From Alnus glutinosa (taxonomy: Eukaryota; Streptophyta; Magnoliopsida; Fagales; Betulaceae): a DNA stretch of 64,000 bases. The position numbers were made by a program, and so were the translations under genes. The notes under the pieces were generated by a model. That model was not told the DNA's origin, searched no databases, and was given only the letters and a program-made list of their open reading frames with translations. The DNA is taken from the NCBI RefSeq assembly GCF_958979055.1, contig NC_084886.1:5289001-5353000 (forward strand), in the 5' to 3' direction. Positions 48,592 through 57,856 of the stretch are shown here, in pieces (position 1 is the stretch's first letter; every line of letters begins with the position of its first letter).

Positions 48592-49739
48592 GAGAAATGA
48601 TCTATACACAAAGGTTTCACAACTCTCGCACAACATGCTGACATGGCATGAATATTTTATTGTTTTTTTCTTTTTTGGTTCATGCGGCTAGAAGAAAACA
48701 TGCGAGAGAGGAAAAATCAAAATTTCGTTCAACAGAGCCACTGCCCAGTCCCTCTCTCTCTCAAATTTCTCTCCGTACAGATCGCCCGTCGCCGGCTTCT
48801 CTCTTGGCGGTCGCCCGTCGTCCGTCGTTCGGCGCTTCCCGCTCCGGCAGATCCTCTCCAGCTCTCTCTCTCCGGCATTTTTCCTCTGTCCGGCGCCCGC
48901 TCCCCCAGATTCGGTCTTCCGTCGTCCGGCATTCCCGCTCCGGCAGATCCTCTCCAGCTCTCTCTCTCTCCGGCGCCCGCTCCCCCATATTCGGTCTTCC
49001 GTCGTCCGGCGTTCCTGCTCCGGCAAATCCAACTCTCTCTCTCTCCGGCGCCCGCTCCCCCAGATTCGGTCTTCCGTCGTCCGGCGTTCCCGCTCCGGCA
49101 GATCCTCTCCAGTTCTCTCTCTCTCCGGCGCTTCCCGCTCCGCCAGATTCGGTCGTCCGTCGTCCGGCGCTTCCCGCTCCGGCAGATTCTCTCCAGCTCT
49201 CTCTCTCCGGCGGTTTTCCTCTCTCCGGCGCTTCCCACTTCGCTAGATTCGGTCGCCCTTCTCTTCGCCGTTCTCTCTCGGCGGCCGGCCTCCTCTGTCG
49301 TCCGGCAGATCTCGTCTCACTCCAGCTCTGTCTCCGGCAGATCTTCTCTCCGGCAGGTACTTTCTTTTTTTTTTTTCTTTTTTTTTTTTTTTGTAAGTGC
49401 TTTCTTTGTTTTTGAATTACATGTGATGTTTGAAATTTTGAATGTCTCTAATTTATCTCAACTGGTGAAGTGAGATAGGATGTGAACTTGATTTGGGGTT
49501 TTTTTGTTTTGGCTGCTACATTCTGTTTCAGATCAGTGAACTATGGTTTTGCAGTTTGATTTATGAGTTTGAATTTTGGAGCTGGTATATGTGTAACTTG
49601 ATAAACAAAAACAAATATATTCTAGGGTGTGTAACTTGATAAACAAAAACAAACAGAATTAGGATAATCTTCCATTTCAATTGATTTTTCAACAGAAATT
49701 ATCTGCCTATCACAACTCAAAAAGTAAACAAAAATTTTA
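48592..49739 (+). repeat. Left terminal inverted repeat of the MULE with minisatellite
   Basis: 1148 bp, inverse complement of 61485-62634. After about 230 bp of unique sequence it carries an array (about 48828-49345) of roughly 80-bp degenerate units. These are built from CGGCGCCCGCTCCCCCAGAT, TCGGTCTTCCGTCGTCCGG, CGCTCCGGCAGATCCTCTCC and CTCTCTCTC. Downstream is a T-run, then AT-rich sequence. The Pro/Arg/Ser-rich open frames across it come from the repeat and are not genes. Mutator TIRs usually hold the promoter for the internal genes. Confidence 0.92.
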
Positions 49740-50433
49740 ACTACTTTCATGATATGATATTTACAAAAGTTTTTTTTTTCTAAAAAAAAATAAATAAATA
49801 ACATTTATAAATTATTGTATGTGATTTTGACACACATTTATAAATTATTGTATTAATTACATTTCAGATTATAATATAATGGAAAACTGAAATCCAAAAT
49901 GTTCAAAATTGTAGTTATTAATTAGCAAGTACTTAAAGTAGTAAAAAACCAATTAGTGGTGCATGACCTAACTATTGGTTGGGAATGCAAATAAGAACTT
50001 ATGCTAAATATATATTTGGTTGTCTTTCCTACAATTTCTCATTTCGAAATCAGGTTCTTTATGTTGAATTGAGAGTGTGTTGGGTGTTCATGAGTTTTTT
50101 ATTTTACTTGGTTGGTTGTTTTGCATTTTGCTTTATCCAGACATTTCACTCTTTTTCCATTGCACACAAGGTGCTTGATAAAATGCTCCACTAACCATTT
50201 TTTACTTCTCTTGGCAAGTTTTGTCCAGACTTGAATTGGTTTTACTCTCTACTTGTCTTGGACCATTTTGTTGAGTCCGTATCCAATCTATTCATGCTTG
50301 TTTTCATTTAGGTCTCATTCGACTTGTCTTTTGACATTCTCTAATGTGTAATAGAATTTTATTATTATTAACAAATTCTTACATTTTTCCATTCAATTAA
50401 TTTGTAGTGCTTTTTAATATAGCATTTTTCAAA
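49740..50433 (+). other. MULE 5' region before the transposase
   Basis: AT-rich sequence between the left TIR and the transposase start. A likely 3' splice site (TTAATTTGTAG at about 50397-50407) lies 27 bases before the start codon, suggesting a 5' UTR intron whose first exon lies in or near the TIR. No separate gene is seen. Confidence 0.45.
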
Positions 50434-52721
50434 ATGGACTCTTCAAGTTCACAATTGGATAACGAGGGTGAAAAAGTTGAAGAACCGAAGAATTTAACGA
50501 CGTTTATTTCAGATGAAGAGTTGAGTGATAAGGAAGAAAATGTGTTAAAGGATGGTGAGAAAGTTGAAGAACCAAATGATTTAATGACTTTTAGTTCAGA
50601 TGAAGAGTTGAGTGATAAGGAAGAAAATGTGGTCCTACCTGTGGTGTTAAAGGATGATGAGAAAATTGAAGAACCGAAGTCATCAATGACTTTTAGTTCA
50701 ATAGAAGAAGTTTGCTCTTATTATAGGAGGTATGCTAAGCAAGCTGGGTTTGGTATAGCGCATAGAAGTTCGAGAAAAACGAAGGGTATAAAAAGTTACG
50801 TACTGCTTATATGTACTCGTGGAGGTGACGAGCGAGCTACAACAAGTGGTGTTGCGAAGCCAATTCCAACAACTAATAGAACAGGGTGTGGTGCCAGGAT
50901 TTGTGCGAGATTATGTGGTGATGGAACGTGGTTTTTGAGTAAAGTTGAGCTGACGCATAATCATTCGTTAAGCCCGGGTAAAGCGAGATTTTTTAGAAGC
51001 AACAGGAAAATTAATGATGCTGCAAAAAGAAGACTTGAGCTAAATGATAGAGCAGGAATACGTCTGAGTAAGAATTTCAATTCATTAGTTGTTGAAAGTG
51101 GGGGGTTTGAGAGTCTTGCTTTTGGAGAGAGAGATTGTCGGAATTTATTAACAAGGCAAAAGAACTCCGTCTTGGTAAAGGGGGTGCCCAAGCACTTTGT
51201 GATTACTTCAGAAGAATGCAAAAGCAAAATAGTGGTTTCTACTTTATGATAGATATGGATGATGATTGTAGGTTACGAAATGTTTTTTGGGCGGATGCAC
51301 GGAGTAGGGCAGCGTATGATTTCTTTGGAGATGTTATTACGTTTGACACAACGTATTTGACCAATAGCTATGACATGCCATTTGCTCCTTTTGTAGGAGT
51401 GAATCATCATGGTCAATCTATACTTTTGGGGGCAGGACTAATTTCAAGCGAGGATACAGACACATTTGTGTGGTTGTTTAAATGTTGGTTGGAGTGCATG
51501 AATGGCCAAGCCCCTAAAGCAATTATAACAGACTAGGATAGAGCTATGAAAAATGCAATTGCTATTGTTTTTCCTGAAAGTCGACATAGATATTGTATGT
51601 GGCGCATTATGAAAAAATTTCCTGAAAAGTTTGGATCACATGCTAATTTTGATGGCATTAAGAGTGCCATAAATAAATGTTTGTATGACTCTCAAACATG
51701 TGAAGAATATGAGGAAAATTGGAAAGATCTACTGGAGAAGTATAACCTTCATGATAATGCATGGTTGAATGGGTTATATAGGGATAAGACATTTTGGGTG
51801 CCGGCATACATGAAAGATACGTTTTGGGCGGGAATGAACACTACACAACGAAGTGAAAGTATGAACGCATTTTTTGATGGTTACGTGCACTCACGAACCA
51901 CATTGAAAGAATTTGTTGATGAATATGATAATGCTTTAAGGAGAATGGTCGAGAGTGAGACACGTGCTGATTTTGATTCTTTCAATTGTACAATCCCATG
52001 TATAAGCGCCTTGCAGTTAGAGAAACAGTTTCAAGTTGTCTACACAAATGCGAAGTTCAAAGAAGTACATGATCAATTTGTGAAAATGATGTCCTGTAAT
52101 AACTCTCATCTCAAAAGTGAAGATGCAATTTCCACGTTTGAAGTTATTGAATATGTTGCCGTTGGAGACCACTTAATAGAAAAGACATTTCTTGTTTACT
52201 TCAATGAAGATGAGTTGGAAGTGAAGTGCACATGTGCATTGTTTGAAGTAAGAGGCATCTTATGTAGGCATTCACTTTCGGTGTTACGGACAAAGAAAGT
52301 GACAACTTTGCCACAAAGATATGTTCTTGACAGATGGAGGAAGGATATTAAGCGAGAGTACTCGAAGGTTAAGAGTAGTTATGATGCCATTGGTGATAAT
52401 CCACATGCCCAAATATATGACAAGGTGAGAAACAATTTTGAGGAATTACTGTCGCTCGCATCAGAAAATACGGAGGAACGTTGTATGGAACTAATGAAAA
52501 GAATTGATCAAATAAAGGAGTTGTGGCATTGCGAAAATCAAGCTTCTGGCATTCCAGTTACTAGTTGTCAAAAGGTGCTTAGTCCTCATAAGGTTACTTG
52601 TAAAGGGAGGCCACGAACAAAGAGAAAGGTGGCTGTTATAGAAACAGTGGTAAAGAAATCCAATGTATCAAGCAAGCCACCAAGAGACAACAATGCTAAA
52701 ACGAAGAGACAAAAAAATCAA
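50434..52721 (+). pseudogene. FAR1/FHY3-type MULE transposase (disrupted)
   Basis: The frame begins MDSSSSQLDNEGEKVEEP. The first ~85 residues contain three acidic repeats of about 35 aa (EKVEEP..SDEELSDKEENV). A FAR1-type DNA-binding domain follows (EEVCSYYRRYAKQAGFGIAH, CTRGG, CGARICARL, VELTHNHSLSPG). A frame change near 51130-51150 separates it from the MULE transposase core (FWADARSRAAYDFFGDV, VITFDTTYLTNSYDMPFAPF, GVNHHGQSILLGAGLIS). One in-frame TAG at 51535-51537 falls where relatives read TDQDRAM. The rest is open: RYCMWRIMKKFPEKF, FWAGMNTTQRSESMNAFFDG and a SWIM finger CTCALFEVRGILCRH, ending KRQKNQ at a splice donor (52721/52722). The family catalyses cut-and-paste transposition with a DDE active site. 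The low number of lesions suggests recent loss. A read error cannot be excluded from one sequence. Confidence 0.88.
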
Positions 52722-52822
52722 GTTAGTGATTTCTTTATTTTTTTTATTATTTATGTCCACATTTTACTTGCTTAAAAACATGTTTGCTTTCCCACATTGC
52801 ATAAACCATTCTTTAATTGTAG

Positions 52823-53640
52823 GCCTCGAAATCAACGGAAAATCAAGGCAACACTAGTCAATCTCCGTTGCCTTCTGTACCTTCTGCAACTCACGATCAT
52901 AGTACTCAGGTGATTAGCCAATATCTCTTTATTTATTGGTTGATTTTTGATAATTATTTGATATTTCACGAGGATATTTAATGTTTGTTTTTGCAGGATT
53001 CCGTCGCTTCGTCATCGACAGTTGCTCACACCTTCAGTGGTCACCATCATTCTATTCTTTCTCAGGTATAATTTGTGTTTTTTAAAGTCATTGTTTCTCG
53101 ATTGGAATTTATATGCGTACAATAAGAGAAACGAATCATGCGTGCATTCATTAGGTGAATTTGTCGATTGACCCCATAAATCCGTTGTCCACAATGATAA
53201 GCCAACACAAATACCAAGAGGCTTTCACTACAGCCTTACAAATGCGTGATGTGTCAATTGTGAATTGGATTTGCTCCCAGGTAAATCACTTGATAGTATT
53301 GTGTTATTAAAATGCATCCATTTTAGATTTTAGATGTCTGAATATTAAAGCTGATTTTCAGGTCTTGACTATGGATCCTCTCCCTTTGAGTCAAGAAGTA
53401 TTGCTTCAATTGTTGTGGTTTTTACCATATTGTATCAATACCAACCCAGCCGTAATAATTGCTTGGATGACACACGTTTTTAATTCCATAATCCCAACTG
53501 ATCCGGCAATTGAAATGCATGTGCGGCCCATTTTCAATCAAGTTTATGCCGCACTCAACCATATAAGTGTCCTGCCCACAATTACTGATGCTGTGCGGTC
53601 AACTATACGTCTTCTGATGAATGGTTTACTTCCACCTTGA
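52823..53640 (+). CDS. VARICOSE/EDC4-like C-terminal domain exons, spliced in phase to the MULE transposase
   Basis: Exons 52823-52909, 52997-53065, 53155-53280 and 53362-53640 all begin and end in phase 0 with GT/AG borders. They continue the reading frame of the transposase exon ending at 52721. The first two encode a Ser/His-rich linker. The last two encode KYQEAFTTALQMRDVSIVNW, ICSQV, MDPLPLSQEVLLQLL, AWMTHVFNSIIPTDPAIEMH and VRPIFNQVYAALNHI, then TIRLLMNGLLPP and stop. This order and wording matches the C-terminal domain of plant VARICOSE, the EDC4-type scaffold of the mRNA decapping complex, a region I recall as DVSIVSWLCSQV, PLPLSQGVLL, AWMTDV and HVRPIFEQVY. About 135 residues are covered with no break. 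Likely a captured host segment turned into a C-terminal extension of the transposase; whether it is translated is not known. Confidence 0.82.
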
Positions 53641-54013
53641 GACCAAAATGATAGTTAATGGTATTTGATTTATTATTTTGGTTATCGTTATGTTTTCTTC
53701 AGAACAATATAATGGTCTTGTTTTATAATATGTATGTGTTTTCTTGCAGAGCTGAAATGAATATTTTGTGTGGGAGTTGTAATGGAGCTAGCTTTCAGAT
53801 GGACTCCTGGATGTAATGGAGTTGTAATGAAGATTGACTCCATTATTTTATTTTATTTTACTTTTTTTTGTTGTTCTTATATGATGTTCATATATGTTGT
53901 GTACTAGCTTAAAGAGGTTGAAGTGAATTTTGGATGGTGTATGTTATTCTATAAATATATGTATATGTAGTTTTATGTATATTATATGTTCATAGATGAA
54001 TCGGATTTAATAA
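53641..54013. other. MULE spacer, 3' flank of the transposase fusion
   Basis: AT-rich sequence that probably contains the 3' UTR and polyadenylation region of the transposase transcription unit (AATAAT-like and T-rich stretches). No coding exon is seen. Confidence 0.4.
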
Positions 54014-54411
54014 TTAGTCAGTTATTAATTGATTGATTTTGTGGATTTGGGTATTTGATAATGGTAGTTGCTGATGTGCTGATTTGGAAGAATTGGTATG
54101 GAGTGTTTGGAGCTTGTCTTGTAAGGTGGCTTGATGACATTCAAGGTTCTGTTTGAGTGCAGCTAAGGAATGGTGACCCATTTGAAGCCACTGATCAATC
54201 AAGTGGCGAAGAGTGTGATTAGGAACAATGGATGGATCATGGAGCTTCAGCATTGTGACAGGACATGTGAGATTGCCTGCCGCCAGCCATGTTTGGAGCT
54301 TGATCTGTCATACGTTTGGCCTGTGCACAAAGTGACCGGATCTTTGAACAAGTCTAGACTAATTGGGCATCTGAACAGATGGGGAATGGCCATGTGATCA
54401 GCTTCTTTCAT
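54014..54411 (-). pseudogene. Captured U-box E3 ubiquitin ligase fragment (antisense)
   Basis: On the minus strand a start codon at 54411 opens [20 protein letters not shown], then [18 protein letters not shown], the first half of a U-box. A one- or two-base shift near 54310 moves the continuation to another frame: [40 protein letters not shown], then SLAALKQNLECHQATLQDK and stop at 54014. Together these cover a complete U-box, the fold of plant PUB ubiquitin ligases that binds E2 enzymes, plus a little downstream. The remainder of the gene (ARM repeats in most PUBs) is absent. It lies opposite to the transposase, inside the MULE, so it is a captured, truncated host fragment. It could yield antisense or small RNA against the parent gene; that is inference. 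Confidence 0.78.
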
Positions 54412-54890
54412 GGAAGAATATATATAACACTACTGATGATCCAAGAACAAAAACGATATCTATATATAATATATGCTGAAAGGTGTGGGATAAATTTAGA
54501 GGAAGAACCTTCGAAAGCACTTGTGACTAAAAAATGAGGGAGTTATGGTGGTGAAAGTGGGTTGTTGTTTCATTTCGATAGAAGAAATGGAAGGAGAGAA
54601 ATTAAGGGGAGGAGTACTTACAGTCCACAGTCAAATGTTATTGCAACTAGCATGACAAATTAATTATAGCTAGAAGTTGGAACCGTACAAGCAAGACTTG
54701 AAATCTCAATAAATTCAAGACAAGGAAGAATAGAAAGGAGAAATTACAAGACTTTTTCTTCTAACTAATCAAGTACTAATTTTACAGATCAACTTCCATC
54801 ATAACTAAAATTCAGAATTTCTATTGTTCAACTGGATAGAACGTAAAATATTTGACAAGGATCATTTTCAACCTTCTTGTTTCCAACAAT
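54412..54890. other. MULE spacer between the U-box fragment and the GRF gene
   Basis: Non-coding, AT-rich. The part next to 54411 may be captured 5' flank of the U-box gene. The part next to 54890 is likely 3' UTR of the GRF zinc-finger gene. Neither can be proven from this sequence. Confidence 0.35.
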
Positions 54891-55419
54891 TCATTCTAAC
54901 ATCAAGTAGCTAACTTTAGAACCACTATAACCACTGAGATAAATTACAAGGCCCAAAATGATTACGACTACTGCTACCCAAAACATCTTTCTATTACTTT
55001 GACGCAGACCCAACTCCAGTCGAAGTCTAGCATATTGTTCATTGTGTTTTGTTTCAATCAGCTTCTCAAGTCTGTCAATATTGGTCATTGTCATCTTCTC
55101 AACTTTTTCAATATCGGCCCGTCTCCCTTCCTCCATGTCTCTCATATGTTCCTCCAATCTCTTCTCATAAGAAGTCATGTGGTTATCAGCCCACTTAAAA
55201 AAATCACAATCCCCAGCTTCCTGTGTGAAAACGAATAAATGTCATAAACCACTAACAAAAAAATAAGTCACAATTAATTAATTTTAAAATCACCTTATAC
55301 TTTATACAGCCATACCACTTTCTTCCGGGGTTGTCACTAGTCCATGAGTACCTTAAACGTGCACGCACTCCACAATAACATAACGGAGGGGGTCTTGACG
55401 CATCACTATTTACCGACAT
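54891..55419 (-). CDS. GRF-type zinc finger protein with coiled coil and C-terminal membrane segment (At4g04775-like)
   Basis: Minus-strand exons 55294-55419 and 54891-55220 join in phase to 151 aa. The GRF zinc finger is CYCGVRARLRYSWTSDNPGR, KWYGCIKYK and then GDCDFFKWAD, with the expected Cys-x-Cys ... Cys ... Cys pattern. A charged helical segment follows (EKRLEEHMRDMEEGRRADIE, KVEKMTMTNIDRLEKLI), and a hydrophobic stretch near the end (MFWVAVVVIILGLVIYLSGY) looks like a membrane anchor. Proteins of this plan (At4g04775-like) are numerous in plant genomes and often tied to transposons. GRF fingers bind single-stranded nucleic acid in characterised proteins. Here it lies between the transposase and the nested hAT, on the opposite strand, and may be a second gene of the MULE. 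Its role is unknown. Both exons are intact. Confidence 0.75.
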
Positions 55420-55784
55420 TTTTTCGGGCCTACCCCAAAAAAGAAAAAAAAAATTATATACATATAAATATGTTAAATAGATCAAACCATTCAATTTGGA
55501 CATGAGAATTTTATGTATGGTGAATGTAAGCCTCTAAGGCATGTTCAAGTTCATGTTCAATACTCTGCACCAACCATTTTAAAGAGGCAACATATACAAG
55601 AAATATAATAATTCCCCTACAACAAACTATAGATCCAAAAAAAACCCATCAACCAATTCAGGCATGCATTAAATCCAAATATCCAGTACACCTCATCCTA
55701 CGCGGTTTTATTTTTTCATTTTTTTTTGGGTAACATTTTTTTACATCACATTAGCGTATATCAACTCTATATCAAAACACATAG

Positions 55785-55792
55785 GGTGTGAG
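55785..55792. repeat. Left 8-bp target site duplication of the nested hAT
   Basis: GGTGTGAG, identical to 60709-60716. Eight bases is the hAT signature. Confidence 0.9.
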
Positions 55793-56448
55793 TAGGAGTG
55801 AGCAAATCCCCGCGAAACCCGCCCCGCCCCGCAGAAACCGCCCCAACCCTCCCCGCAGAGCCCAAAACCCGCACCCATGGTGCGGGTTTTGGGGTGTTTT
55901 TGGCCCCCCCCGCGCGGGGCGGGGCGGGTTGCGGGGGGACCCTTTAATTTTTCTCGGGTCCCCGCCCTGCAGATTAAAAAAAAAAAAAAAAGAAAAAAAA
56001 AGGAAGAAAGTGGCAGAAAAAGGAAGAAAGCGGCAGAAAAAACAAAACCTAACCCTAACTTCTAACCTCTCTTCTCTTCTCTAACTCTCACTTGCGCCGC
56101 AGCCCCCCCAAGCCCCAGACTGCCCACTGCCCAGTAAGCCCACTGCCCACATCACGCCCTCACCTCCCCGCACAGCCGCACCAGTCACCCGCCCTCACCT
56201 CCCCGCACAGCCGCACGCACGGTCCGGCACAGACACACCCGCAGCCGCAGGCCACAGCAGAGGAAGGGGAAATCGGGACTGAGAAAGTAACAACTTCCAT
56301 CTTTTTGTTCAGGTAAACAAGAACAATCTTTTTGTTTAATGATGCAAATTAATTTTTGTTTATTATGATTTTTTTGTTTAATGATGCAAATGATTTTTAA
56401 AATGAAATTTGCTTCATTCTCTCCACCAATGTCCCCATCAAAACCTAC

Positions 56449-56520
56449 GTTGAGGCCTTAAAATCTCTGTATATGACTTTCTTTTCTGAAGTGTGCAAGA
56501 AAGCCAGATTAATCTCGTCT
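56449..56520 (-). pseudogene. Captured receptor-like cytoplasmic kinase fragment (antisense) in the hAT
   Basis: On the minus strand the sequence reads LAFLHTSEKKVIYRDFKAS, the catalytic-loop region of RLCK-VII kinases (PBS1/BIK1/APK1 type: GLAFLH..VIYRDFKASN). The next codons (ST, stop, V, L, MGT) recall the STRVMGT motif that lies some 35 residues later in the kinase, as if the part between had been lost. Only about 25 residues are present and no kinase function is possible. Captured from a host gene by the hAT. Confidence 0.6.
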
Positions 56521-57186
56521 GTATAAGATATAATAAGTTACAGGTGAAACGGTCCAGACTGAGTATTGAACCAGAGTCTTCCTGAGGTCAAACTAAGGAA
56601 ACTTGGTAGAGCAAACTGTGAAGTCTCAGATTATTATAGAATGTAATTGGTAATGAGTTTTCGATAAATGCCATGAGTGTCTCTAGCTTTTTTTATTCAC
56701 ATAGTTTGTGCCTAGAACTGACTGATTGGTAGAATTCATTTGAGTTCAGAGATGGGCAATAGTGGTTTCTTTTTGACGTATGTGAGATTGTTGAGGTTGG
56801 GAACATAGTTGTTAGAAATCCTAATGCCCTGAATTCCTGGCCATAAGGTTTACTAAATGCTTTTTCCTAAACTGCGGTAGTCCTGCCTGAAAAGCAATGC
56901 AATGGCATCACACTGGAGTTCATTAAGAAATACGTGATTGGAAGATTGCAAACATTTGATATATGAAATTGTCTTCAGGACATTTACTGTCTTGTCTCTG
57001 TGAAAGAGTGATTAATGTTGACCTAATTTTTTTTTAAGATTCCTCCTTGATTTATATATACTAGTAACCAGAAAATATCTTGCTATAGATGTCTTCTGAG
57101 CCCACTACTCAGTCCTTTAATTTTTTTCCTCTAAAAAATTGATAATTTTGCTTACTAAATTTTTTGTTTGTCCATGGTATTTGCAG

Positions 57187-57250
57187 CCTTCAATACTTCC
57201 AATCCAGATCCTCAGAATAGGACAGTTGGTCATTCTCAGTGTTCCTGGAG
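57187..57250 (+). pseudogene. Captured neutral ceramidase exon in the hAT
   Basis: A 64-nt segment bordered by TTGCAG and GGAG/GTAGTAG encodes PSILPIQILRIGQLV then ILSVPG, with one leftover base. This is a highly conserved stretch of plant neutral ceramidases (WAPSILP-QI-RIGQL-ILSVPGEFTT), enzymes that release fatty acid from ceramide. The exact splice borders show it came from genomic DNA rather than mRNA. Flanking sequence is probably ceramidase intron. It lies in the untranslated 5' part of the hAT gene, in the same orientation as the transposase. Confidence 0.68.
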
Positions 57251-57856
57251 GTAGTAGATTGCCTTGTTTATTCTTCCATTCTTTTATTGCAAGGTTAATT
57301 ATACCAGCATTAAGAGATTCATGTTTCATTTTCTTAACCAATTCTTAAACTTGATTAGAATGAGAAACTGATAATTATGCTTTCACTTCCCATAAAGAAA
57401 ATTATGAAGCACCAGATTTATGTTTTCCTTGGCAATCAATTCTTACGGTTGCTTCTAGACACTACACATTGTTTTAATCTGTTTTTCTAACATCTTACTA
57501 ATACATACAGGTTTATTTGGTTGTTGTATATAAACCTGAAGTAATTTATATTTTGTGTTAGCATGTTGATTAGGCCTAAGAAATAGTCAAATCTGAGTTT
57601 GGATTAAAAAAAAAAAATGATGCTTCCTAAGATATATATATATATTTTAGTCTGTCTGGTTAATTTGTTGCAGTATCTGATTCTTGATAATTTATTTAGT
57701 AGAAGAAGACGTACGACGACCCTATTCGCATTTATTTTAAGATTATGCTGATCTACCGCATCATTTTCTCATGCATTCTTCTATATGACACAATGATTTA
57801 ATAAGAGATTTAATTTTTATGTTTTTTTTTTTCCACTTAAATTGTAGAATCAAGTC

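Noticed and set aside
48648-49473. Long Pro/Arg/Ser-rich open frames on both strands (and their mirror at 61751-62578)
   Set aside because: They follow the ~80-bp GC-rich minisatellite of the MULE terminal repeats. Several frames stay open at once and the peptide is only the repeat translated.
55788-56316. Proline-rich frames at the left end of the hAT
   Set aside because: Arise from the C-rich subterminal region and leader of the element. No homology is recognised.
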